Positions 57,783 through 64,000 of a stretch of 64,000 bases of DNA are shown in pieces. The DNA is from Desulfobulbaceae bacterium BRH_c16a (GTDB taxonomy: Bacteria; Desulfobacterota; Desulfobulbia; Desulfobulbales; Desulfocapsaceae): positions 1 through 64,000 of the forward strand of contig LADS01000046.1 in assembly GCA_000961725.1 (NCBI GenBank), in the 5' to 3' direction. How positions within the stretch are numbered: the first letter of the stretch is position 1; the number at the start of each line of letters is the position of its first letter. The notes under the pieces are model-generated. The model was not told where the DNA came from. It saw only the letters and a list, made by a program, of their open reading frames with translations, and searched no databases. Both the position numbers and the translations under genes were made by a program.

Positions 57783-58034
57783 ATGGAAGGGAATATTCAA
57801 TTAGCACTTATCTGTGTCGGCGCTGCACTTTCAATCGGTCTTGCCGGTCTGGGAGCTGGTATCGGTATTGGTTCTGTCGGTAATGGTGCATGTCAGGGAC
57901 TTGCAAGAAATCCTGAGGTTCAACCGAAATTGATGGTTTTCATGATTCTTGGTATGGCCCTTGCCGAGTCTGTTGCTATTTACGGACTGGTTATCTCTCT
58001 GATTCTTCTCTATGCAAACCCACTGCTTGGATAA
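57783..58034 (+). CDS. atpE: F-type ATP synthase subunit c
   Basis: 83 residues, a two-helix hairpin. Helix 1 holds GLGAGIGIGSVGNG, the loop is ARNPEVQPK, and the ion-binding Glu lies in GMALAESVAIYGLV. Compared with Na-type c subunits it has ES and a Tyr in helix 2 but lacks the conserved Gln in helix 1 (GIGIG where Na-type has GVGQG), so proton coupling is more likely. AAGGAG precedes the ATG. Confidence 0.95.
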   Translation: MEGNIQLALICVGAALSIGLAGLGAGIGIGSVGNGACQGLARNPEVQPKLMVFMILGMALAESVAIYGLVISLILLYANPLLG

Positions 58035-58073
58035 GAAGTTGTAAAGAGTATAACGGTCTTTGTCGATCGTAAG

Positions 58074-58105
58074 AAGGGTTGCAGAGTATTCTGCAACCCT
58101 TTTTC
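58074..58105 (+). terminator. intrinsic terminator after atpE
   Basis: AAGGGTTGCAGA (58074-58085) pairs with TCTGCAACCCTT (58090-58101) around GTAT, with a T run to 58104. Confidence 0.92.
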
Positions 58106-58145
58106 TTTTTCATCAAGCCAGAACAGGAGAAATTGAGGTAATTCC

Positions 58146-58886
58146 ATGTGTCGGGATGAAGATACGAATATTCTTATCCACCCCAGAAGGGGAAAAAAGG
58201 AAAGGAAAATTCCGCAAAACGGGCTTCTGCTTGTCAACCCATCCGAGGCCTCATTGTGCCATCGTCGATTAAAACAAAGTGAAGGGGAAGCGCGGTTTCT
58301 TTTTAATTCGGAATTGACACTTGCCGGGGATCCGCGATTTTTTGTTGCCGGACCGGCCATCGGCGCCCCGATGGCGGTAATGTGCATGGAAAAACTTATC
58401 GCTTTAGGCGCAAAAAGAATTATTCTCTTTGGCTGGTGCGGAGCGATTGGCGAAGATCTGAAAATCGGTGACATTGTATTGCCTACGAAGGCAAGATCGG
58501 GCGAAGGTACTTCACAATATTATCCGCTTGCTTGTCCGCCTGCTCCGGACATCAAGTTACGCGAACATATTGCAAATATTTATGGAGATCATGGTGTCAA
58601 TGTACATCCAGGCTGCGTCTGGTCGACCGATGCAGTATATCGGGAGGATAGAAGATTGCTGCAGGCACTCAACCTGGAAGATCAAGTCGTCGCCGTCGAT
58701 ATGGAATTTTCCGCACTGTGCACTGTCGCATGTTTTCGCAACATTGAATTTGCAGCCACTCTTGTTATATCCGATGAACTCGGGGGTAATACCTGGCGCC
58801 CTGGTTTTTCCAAAGAAAGGTTTCTGGAGCAGAAAGAACAGGCCTTGATTATATTGCTGGAAAATATCGGAACCCTGGGAGAGTGA
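58146..58886 (+). CDS. nucleoside phosphorylase-like (PNP/UDP family) protein
   Basis: 246 residues with phosphorylase-superfamily motifs: VAGPAIGAPMAVMCMEKL, IILFGWCGAIGEDLKIGDIV, and VVAVDMEFSALCTVA with the Glu that binds the ribose. It should act on a nucleoside or related N-glycoside, but the substrate is uncertain. The N-terminus is basic and divergent. GAGG precedes the ATG. Confidence 0.8.
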   Translation: MCRDEDTNILIHPRRGKKERKIPQNGLLLVNPSEASLCHRRLKQSEGEARFLFNSELTLAGDPRFFVAGPAIGAPMAVMCMEKLIALGAKRIILFGWCGAIGEDLKIGDIVLPTKARSGEGTSQYYPLACPPAPDIKLREHIANIYGDHGVNVHPGCVWSTDAVYREDRRLLQALNLEDQVVAVDMEFSALCTVACFRNIEFAATLVISDELGGNTWRPGFSKERFLEQKEQALIILLENIGTLGE

Positions 58887-58989
58887 GTGTCGCCAGGTAG
58901 CAACTTGCGCGGGAATGCGATTTGTTTTTTTTAGTATGTTTATGAATTGAAGGATTTTTTTCGATCCTTTATCGAAGTGAGGAAATGTG

Positions 58990-60324
58990 ATGGATTTTTT
59001 TCATTTAATCAGTCTCGGGTGTGCCAAAAATCTTGTCGATTCCGAGGTCATGCTCGGTTCGATGACCGCTGGCGGCTGGCAGTTGAGCGATGATCCCGAG
59101 GCAGCCGATGTTCTTATCCTGAACACCTGTGGCTTTATTCAGACCGCGGTAGAGGAGGCGATTGCTGAGATTTTTGAATTGGTACGGATCAAGGAAGCAT
59201 ACCCAGAGAAATGTATCGTGGTTGTCGGCTGTCTCGTGCAACGGTATAAGGAGCAGTTGAGTGTGGATTTGCCCGAGGTGGATCTCTTCATCGGCACCGA
59301 AGGGGCAGCCGATATTGCCGGTATTATCGACAACCTCCTGCATGGAAACCTTGAAAATCGAGTGATACTTCCCGACAGTTTTTTAATGACGAGCAAAACC
59401 CCGAGAGTCATCTCGACGCCTTCTTTTCGAGCATGGTTGAAAATTACCGAAGGATGTGACAACCGATGCTCATATTGCATGATTCCCGCGATACGTGGAG
59501 GATTGAGGAGCAGGACTATAGAAGATCTGGTCTTAGAAGCAAAGCAACTCGAGCAGAACGGGGTAAAAGAACTCTCCCTGATCGCCCAGGACAGTACAGC
59601 ATATGGGCGTGATCAGGGTGGTGATTCACGCCTCGAAGACCTTCTGCATCAATTGCTTGGCCGGACGACCATCCCGTGGTTACGTCTGCTCTATCTTTAT
59701 CCAACGGGTGTTTCTGAAGAATTGTTGCATATCATGGCCGACAATTGTCGAATTGTACCCTATCTCGACATTCCAATGCAGCACGTAAGCGACAAAATAC
59801 TGCGGTCGATGAACAGACGGTACACTGGAGATAATCTTCTTCAGATAGTGGAAAAAGCCCGAAACATAGTGCCTGATATTGCCTTACGAACCACATTTCT
59901 TGTTGGATTTCCTGGGGAGAGTGAACAAGAGTTTCTTGAAATTGAGAGCTTTATCAGGAAAATCAAACTGGAGCATGTTGGCGTCTTCCCCTATGCCAAT
60001 GAAGAAGGCGCACCATCGGAGAGATTTGCCGGGCAAGTACCCGAAGCTGAAAAACTCCGGCGTCGAGATTATATTCTGGCAGTTCAGCGGGAACTCTCGG
60101 CCGAGAATCAAAAGAAATATATCGGCAGGTTGGAACCGGTTTTGATAGAAGGGCTGAGCGCTGAAACCGATCTGCTTCTTGAGGGAAGAACACGATTTCA
60201 GGCACCGGAGGTAGATGGCTGTATCTATATCAATGACGGGATAGCTAACCCGGGCGATATCGTGAATGTCCGTATCACCGAGACTCAAGTGTACGATCTA
60301 GTAGGAGAAATAGTGCCACAATAA
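58990..60324 (+). CDS. rimO: ribosomal protein S12 methylthiotransferase RimO
   Basis: 444 residues: N-terminal UPF0004 domain with cluster cysteines (SLGCAKNLVDSEVM, LNTCGF, VGCLVQRY), radical-SAM core with CDNRCSYCMIP, and a C-terminal TRAM domain. It adds a methylthio group to an Asp of ribosomal protein S12. GAGGAAATGTG precedes ATG 58990; GTG 58987 is an alternative. It requires SAM and two 4Fe-4S clusters. Confidence 0.96.
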   Translation: MDFFHLISLGCAKNLVDSEVMLGSMTAGGWQLSDDPEAADVLILNTCGFIQTAVEEAIAEIFELVRIKEAYPEKCIVVVGCLVQRYKEQLSVDLPEVDLFIGTEGAADIAGIIDNLLHGNLENRVILPDSFLMTSKTPRVISTPSFRAWLKITEGCDNRCSYCMIPAIRGGLRSRTIEDLVLEAKQLEQNGVKELSLIAQDSTAYGRDQGGDSRLEDLLHQLLGRTTIPWLRLLYLYPTGVSEELLHIMADNCRIVPYLDIPMQHVSDKILRSMNRRYTGDNLLQIVEKARNIVPDIALRTTFLVGFPGESEQEFLEIESFIRKIKLEHVGVFPYANEEGAPSERFAGQVPEAEKLRRRDYILAVQRELSAENQKKYIGRLEPVLIEGLSAETDLLLEGRTRFQAPEVDGCIYINDGIANPGDIVNVRITETQVYDLVGEIVPQ

Positions 60325-60351
60325 AATACGCCGGCTTTTTTTTGCAGCTTG

Positions 60352-60386
60352 GCAGGTGCCTGGGCAGTCGATGCCCAGGCACCTGC
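60352..60386. other. 15-bp perfect hairpin between rimO and the IHF/HU gene
   Basis: GCAGGTGCCTGGGCA (60352-60366) pairs with TGCCCAGGCACCTGC (60372-60386) around GTCGA. The T run at about 60335-60343 lies on the wrong side for a plus-strand terminator, and the minus strand has A instead of T, so factor-independent termination is doubtful. It separates two convergent genes. Confidence 0.6.
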
Positions 60387-60416
60387 TGGAGCTGATCAAT
60401 TGGCCGCTTGTCCTGA

Positions 60417-60698
60417 CTATTTGCTGTTGTTGACCTTTTCTCGCAGTTCTTTGCCAACTTTGAAAAAGGGGAGTTTTTTGGGCTTGACCTCAATCTTTCG
60501 TCCGGTTTTGGGGTTCCTGCCTTCATAAGAGCCGTATTTTTTTATGACAAAGCTCCCAAATCCGCGAATCTCAATACTCTCTCCCTTGGCCAATGCTTCG
60601 GTCATCGTTTCAATCACTGTATTGGTAATAGCTGCGGCTTCACGGTGTGGTATATTGATGTCCTGTGCCAATGCCTCAATGAGTTCTGATTTGTTCAT
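60417..60698 (-). CDS. HU/IHF-family DNA-binding protein
   Basis: 93 residues: MNKSELIEALAQDINIP at the N-terminus and RGFGSFVIKKYGSYEGRNPK with GRKIEVKPKKLPFF forming the DNA-binding arm. Closest to IHF-beta or HU by eye; which one cannot be settled. It bends DNA in the nucleoid. The preceding 232 bp (60699-60930) are AT-rich and probably hold its promoter. Confidence 0.94.
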   Translation of the reverse strand: MNKSELIEALAQDINIPHREAAAITNTVIETMTEALAKGESIEIRGFGSFVIKKYGSYEGRNPKTGRKIEVKPKKLPFFKVGKELREKVNNSK

Positions 60699-60930
60699 TC
60701 TTAACTCCTGTCTCCGGAAATCAAATTAGAATCCAATATTATGCCGTTCCAGTTGCATAATAACGTCACGCAATAAAGCAAGTGAAGTTCAAGTCTTAGG
60801 TTGGAAGTGTTTTTGAATTAAATTACCATGCAAATCAATTAGTTAAGCCTGATGTTAGGGTATTCGATCAAAGACTGACTTCCTAACTAGCTAGATTTAA
60901 TCAGCTAATTGAAGGTTTGTAAAGAGAATT

Positions 60931-61647
60931 CTATAAAAATATATTTTTTAAATCTGAGGGGTTAAGTTCGCGGTATCTGCCGATTGGCAGATTGCTCAGG
61001 CTGAGCTTTCCGTAGGCTGTGCGTTTGAGCTGCAGAACAGGGTGCGCAATATGGCTGAACATTTTTTTCACCTGCCGTTTCCTGCCTTCATGGATAGTGA
61101 TTTCCAGCAGGCAATTTGTGCCTTGGCGGGAAAGTATCCTGATTTTCGCCGGAGAAGTCATTTTGCCTTCAAGAAGGACGCCCTTCTGCAAGAGTGCAAT
61201 TTTTCCGGGATCAGGGGTGCCTCTGACCAGTGCTTCGTAGGTCTTGTTGGTCTCATGACTGGGATGCTGGATTTTTTGTGCAAGACTCCCGTCGTTTGTC
61301 AGTATAAGGGCTCCTTCGGTATCCAGATCCAGTCGACCGACGGGAAAAACGCGTGCGCCGATATCTTGTACAAGATCGGTAACAACAGGCCGCCCTTGAG
61401 GGTCGGCAAGCGTTGTGACATAGCCTTTCGGTTTGTTGAGGAGCACGTAGACGAACTGTTCCCTCGATTCGATTTTTCGTCCCTGGCAGGTAATTATCTC
61501 TCTACCTGGAGTGACGAGTACACCCATTTCGGTAACCACGCGGCCGTCGATGGTTATCTTCCCGGCGGCAATGAGTTCTTCGGCCTTCCTTCGGGAGGCT
61601 ATGCCGCATTGGGCAAGATATTTCTGCAATCGTACGGGGTTGCTCAT
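60931..61647 (-). CDS. rluB: 23S rRNA pseudouridine synthase (RluB/RsuA family)
   Basis: 238 residues: N-terminal S4 domain (RLQKYLAQCGIASRRKAEEL) and catalytic domain with FPVGRLDLDTEGALILTNDG, the Asp being catalytic, plus VLLNKPKGY. It modifies a uridine in 23S rRNA. ATG 61647 is preferred over GTG 61659. The start lies next to the stop of the UbiD-like gene (3 bp away), so they are cotranscribed. Confidence 0.9.
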   Translation of the reverse strand: MSNPVRLQKYLAQCGIASRRKAEELIAAGKITIDGRVVTEMGVLVTPGREIITCQGRKIESREQFVYVLLNKPKGYVTTLADPQGRPVVTDLVQDIGARVFPVGRLDLDTEGALILTNDGSLAQKIQHPSHETNKTYEALVRGTPDPGKIALLQKGVLLEGKMTSPAKIRILSRQGTNCLLEITIHEGRKRQVKKMFSHIAHPVLQLKRTAYGKLSLSNLPIGRYRELNPSDLKNIFL

Positions 61648-61649
61648 GT

Positions 61650-63428
61650 TCACCGCCACTCTGCCGGGATAATTCTATTGAACTTTTTGTCGACGAGGGC
61701 TTTGGTCGCGGGATCGACCTCGAGAATGTCGGTGTACCACGGTTTCATCCGGCAATCGATAACCACGGGAGGATAGAGCCCGACATGGAATCGGTTGACC
61801 GAGGTTGATCTGGCGTAAATATCGGCGGCGGGTTCAAAACGGGTGAAAATAGTCCAGAGAAAATTCTGCACCGATGATGCAGCTTCTTTACTGTCATCAA
61901 CAAGGAAAATTACCGGCCACTCGAGGAGATCAGACCTTTCCGTCAGTTCTTTGGCTAGGGAAGGGTTCTCGGTGTACGGACAACCCTGAACTACCAGCGT
62001 GCCCGGCAAAAAGACCATCGGCCTGGTGCATGAGTCTGGCAGGGTTCCGTTGAATTCTTTTGGCAATTCCCTTTTTTTCTCTTTGCCGAGCCCCATGAGC
62101 AGGGCTTTCGATCCCTTGTTGACGGAGGGGCCGGTATAATCAAGAGTATCCTGAGAGACATTGGCGAAGACGAAGAGGTCCTGCTCCCATTGCACCCGTT
62201 CCAGAACATGGACCCAAAGGGTGGCGAAGTCATTGATATCGATATCACCATCGGTAACGATGAGAAACTTTGTCAGAGAAAGTTGACCCTCTCCGAGGAT
62301 TCGCAGGCCGCAGCCAAATGCTTCGCGAGGGTAACGGTCGGCGACCTTAGCCGCTGCAAGGCAGTGAAAACCGGTTTCACCGAATGTTTTCAAGGCCTTT
62401 ACGCCTTTCATTACCAGCGGGAAGAGGGGAGAGAGTAAATCCTGGAGAAAATCTCCGATAAAAAAATCTTCCTGTCTGGGCCGGCCTACAACGGTTGCCG
62501 GATAAATAGCTTTGTCACGATGATACAGGTGACTCGCCTGGAACACCGGATAATCATGTTGCAGCGAATCATAGCCGTAGTGGTCGCCGAAAGGGCCTTC
62601 AGGTCGCCGTATGTGGGGCGGCACCTGTCCCTTGATGGCGAATTCGACATTGGCAACAAGCCGATGACCGCCCAAAGGATCTCTCGTCATCTGCAGTTTG
62701 TCGCCGATGAGCAGGGAGGTGAGCATCAGTTCGGGCAGATCCTCGGGGAGCGGGGCAATTGCCGCGAGCATCAGTGCCGGCGGACCTCCGATAAAGAGGG
62801 TCATCGGCAGGGCTTTGTTCAGCTTCTCGGCTTCATAATAATGATACCCTCCCCCTTTATGAATCTGCCAGTGAATTCCAGTGGTTGCATCGTCATGCCG
62901 CTGGATGCGGTACATGCCGAGGTTGTGACCTCTTCCGCCCGGATGTTCCGTATATACCAGTGGGAGTGTTACAAAAGGTCCGCCGTCGCTGTGCCAGGAG
63001 GTCAGCATCGGCAGGGAACTGAGTTGAGGCGGGCGTTGCAGGTTTTCGAGGACAGGCCCTGCTGTGGCGTTTTTCATGCCGATTTTCAGGCCGTCGACGA
63101 AAAGCTGACGGTTTTCCCACAGTTTTCCCAGTGACAGCGGCATGACGGATTCCATCAACCTGACGATATCCCTGACGAATTGCTGTGGCTTGTTGCCGAA
63201 GGCGAGTTCCAGCCGCTTATTGGTCCCGAAGAGGTTGGTGGTGACGGGGAATTGTGAACCTTTGACTCGAGTGAAAAGAAGAGCAGGCCCGCCTTTGGCT
63301 ATAACTCGCCGATGGATTTCGGCAATTTCCAGATGGGGATCGACTTCCTCGTCGATAATAAGTAACTGATGTTCCCGTTTCAGCAGGTCCAGATAACTGC
63401 GTAAATCGTGCAACTTGACAATGCCCAC
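61650..63428 (-). CDS. UbiD-family decarboxylase
   Basis: 592 residues of a prenylated-FMN-dependent decarboxylase. Motifs: LPLVYTEHPGGRGHNLGMYR (N-terminal FMN and Mn region), EGPFGDHYGYD with the catalytic acid, and KAIYPATVVGRPRQEDFFIG. In this lineage it may act in menaquinone synthesis or on aromatic acids; no UbiX is in the window. It is longer than E. coli UbiD (about 500), as in many UbiD homologues. Confidence 0.9.
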   Translation of the reverse strand: MGIVKLHDLRSYLDLLKREHQLLIIDEEVDPHLEIAEIHRRVIAKGGPALLFTRVKGSQFPVTTNLFGTNKRLELAFGNKPQQFVRDIVRLMESVMPLSLGKLWENRQLFVDGLKIGMKNATAGPVLENLQRPPQLSSLPMLTSWHSDGGPFVTLPLVYTEHPGGRGHNLGMYRIQRHDDATTGIHWQIHKGGGYHYYEAEKLNKALPMTLFIGGPPALMLAAIAPLPEDLPELMLTSLLIGDKLQMTRDPLGGHRLVANVEFAIKGQVPPHIRRPEGPFGDHYGYDSLQHDYPVFQASHLYHRDKAIYPATVVGRPRQEDFFIGDFLQDLLSPLFPLVMKGVKALKTFGETGFHCLAAAKVADRYPREAFGCGLRILGEGQLSLTKFLIVTDGDIDINDFATLWVHVLERVQWEQDLFVFANVSQDTLDYTGPSVNKGSKALLMGLGKEKKRELPKEFNGTLPDSCTRPMVFLPGTLVVQGCPYTENPSLAKELTERSDLLEWPVIFLVDDSKEAASSVQNFLWTIFTRFEPAADIYARSTSVNRFHVGLYPPVVIDCRMKPWYTDILEVDPATKALVDKKFNRIIPAEWR

Positions 63429-63431
63429 AGA

Positions 63432-63680
63432 TTACTCCTTGGTAGTATGATGATGATGCGGATCGAGGAGGAAGTAGCGATGATATTCATCCTTGCTGAG
63501 GTGCTTTTTCAGAAGCACGAAAAAAGAATCGACATATTGGAGGATTTCTTCGCTGGAAAGTCTTGCGGCGAGCAGTTCGGCAAGTTCCTTGCGGCCGCTC
63601 AATCTGAGGAAAGTGATGAAGGATTGTCGATCGATTTCATCAGTCAGGCCAAAGCACATTTTGGTTGGATCAAGATTCAT
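63432..63680 (-). CDS. small hypothetical protein with His-rich C-terminus
   Basis: 82 residues (MNLDPTKMCFGLTDEIDRQS...), predicted helical, ending in LDPHHHHTTKE. No recognised family. It stops 3 bp before the UbiD-like gene on the same strand, which suggests cotranscription. The His tail could bind a metal. No strong ribosome binding site, but coding-like sequence throughout. Confidence 0.55.
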   Translation of the reverse strand: MNLDPTKMCFGLTDEIDRQSFITFLRLSGRKELAELLAARLSSEEILQYVDSFFVLLKKHLSKDEYHRYFLLDPHHHHTTKE

Positions 63681-63731
63681 GGCGGTTTATTGTAAAGGAA
63701 TGAGAGAGAAATATGAAGTAATAGGAGAAGA

Positions 63732-64000
63732 TTATCTGGAATCGGCGACTATTTTCCATCGGACGGTACGCGCGCGCGGTCCATCGAATTCGCAGAAAAA
63801 TATTTTTTGCCAGGTCCCCAGCAGAATCTTGCCGTTTTCAATGAGAACGGTGAGCGCCCCGCCGGTCAGCAAGGTCATAATGTGAGCAGCTGAATTTCCT
63901 TCCGCATGCCTGTAGCCGAGGTCTCTAGGGACGATGTGCGCCAAACCTTTGAGGATATCGCGGCAGACATCGGGATCGGCGCCTTCATTAATGGTCAGTC
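63732..64000 (-). CDS. YjbQ-family (UPF0047) protein, 5' end outside the window
   Basis: Only the C-terminal about 89 residues are inside. They read [39 protein letters not shown] and [17 protein letters not shown], the diagnostic end of the UPF0047/YjbQ family (secondary thiamine-phosphate synthase activity reported for some members). The ATG is beyond position 64000. It ends 52 bp upstream of the small hypothetical gene. Confidence 0.9.
   Translation of the reverse strand, partial: LTINEGADPDVCRDILKGLAHIVPRDLGYRHAEGNSAAHIMTLLTGGALTVLIENGKILLGTWQKIFFCEFDGPRARTVRWKIVADSR

Noticed and set aside
1..64000. tRNA, rRNA and CRISPR features
   Set aside because: Scanning the spacers on both strands for T-loop motifs, rRNA segments and regularly spaced repeats gave nothing convincing; this was by eye and not by covariance search.

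Overview
The window comes from a Gram-negative sulfate-reducing bacterium of the Desulfobacterota, most likely close to the Desulfobulbales. The evidence is dissimilatory sulfite reductase (dsrA, dsrB, dsrD at 36-39 kb) beside ordinary Gram-negative housekeeping genes (BamD, fused SecDF, HemL, IHF/HU, an F-type ATPase membrane sector). No rRNA, tRNA, CRISPR array or intact transposase gene was found; most of the window is chromosomal core.

Layout. 1-1361: gene-poor stretch with a probable small RNA or leader (minus strand), a 149-bp inverted-repeat element and decayed open frames. 1362-3625: DUF1641 protein plus sulfide:quinone oxidoreductase (SQR). 3787-10449: tight signalling operon of hybrid kinase, CheR, CheB and REC-GGDEF. 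10482-14068 (minus): damaged cyclic-di-GMP block with a twice-frameshifted HD-GYP gene. 14401-16390 (minus): UPF0210 protein and double-ACT protein. 16773-23339: yhaM, holB, ricT, metG, yggT, divIVA, yggU. 23361-28508 (minus): ubiB-like kinase, HDOD, degenerate GGDEF/HD-GYP and an unknown protein. 28661-35964: dnaG, rpoD, dprA, rpe, pgi. 36224-39023: dsrA-dsrB-dsrD behind a strong sigma-70 promoter. 39415-41943 (minus): metK-ahcY. 42283-46746: kdsD, a membrane protein with an E2-like domain, and a cNMP-binding/DUF4388 protein. 46743-54548: HAD phosphatase, Fe-S/Zn cluster protein, secDF, larB, a NIL-ferredoxin, bamD, trxB, trxA. 54876-58034: hemL and atpZ-atpI-atpB-atpE. 58146-64000: nucleoside phosphorylase-like protein, rimO, ihf/hu, rluB, ubiD-like decarboxylase, a small unknown, and a YjbQ-family gene cut by the window edge.

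Main discovery candidate. The SQR gene has an in-frame TGA at 3389-3391. The same frame continues for 77 codons that encode the expected SQR C-terminal tail. The TGA sits where Cys-containing relatives, as I recall them, carry a catalytic cysteine, and a short stem-loop with a G in its apical loop lies at the distance expected of a bacterial SECIS element. The simplest reading is a selenocysteine SQR (Sec331, partner Cys159); a gene caller would truncate it at residue 330. It lies 33 kb from dsrAB, so sulfide-handling enzymes at both ends of the pathway share this region.

Other points of interest are a membrane-anchored bacterial E2 (ubiquitin-conjugating-like) domain fused to TPR-like repeats, a decayed HD-GYP cluster, a MITE-like element, and hairpins and repeats around dsrD.
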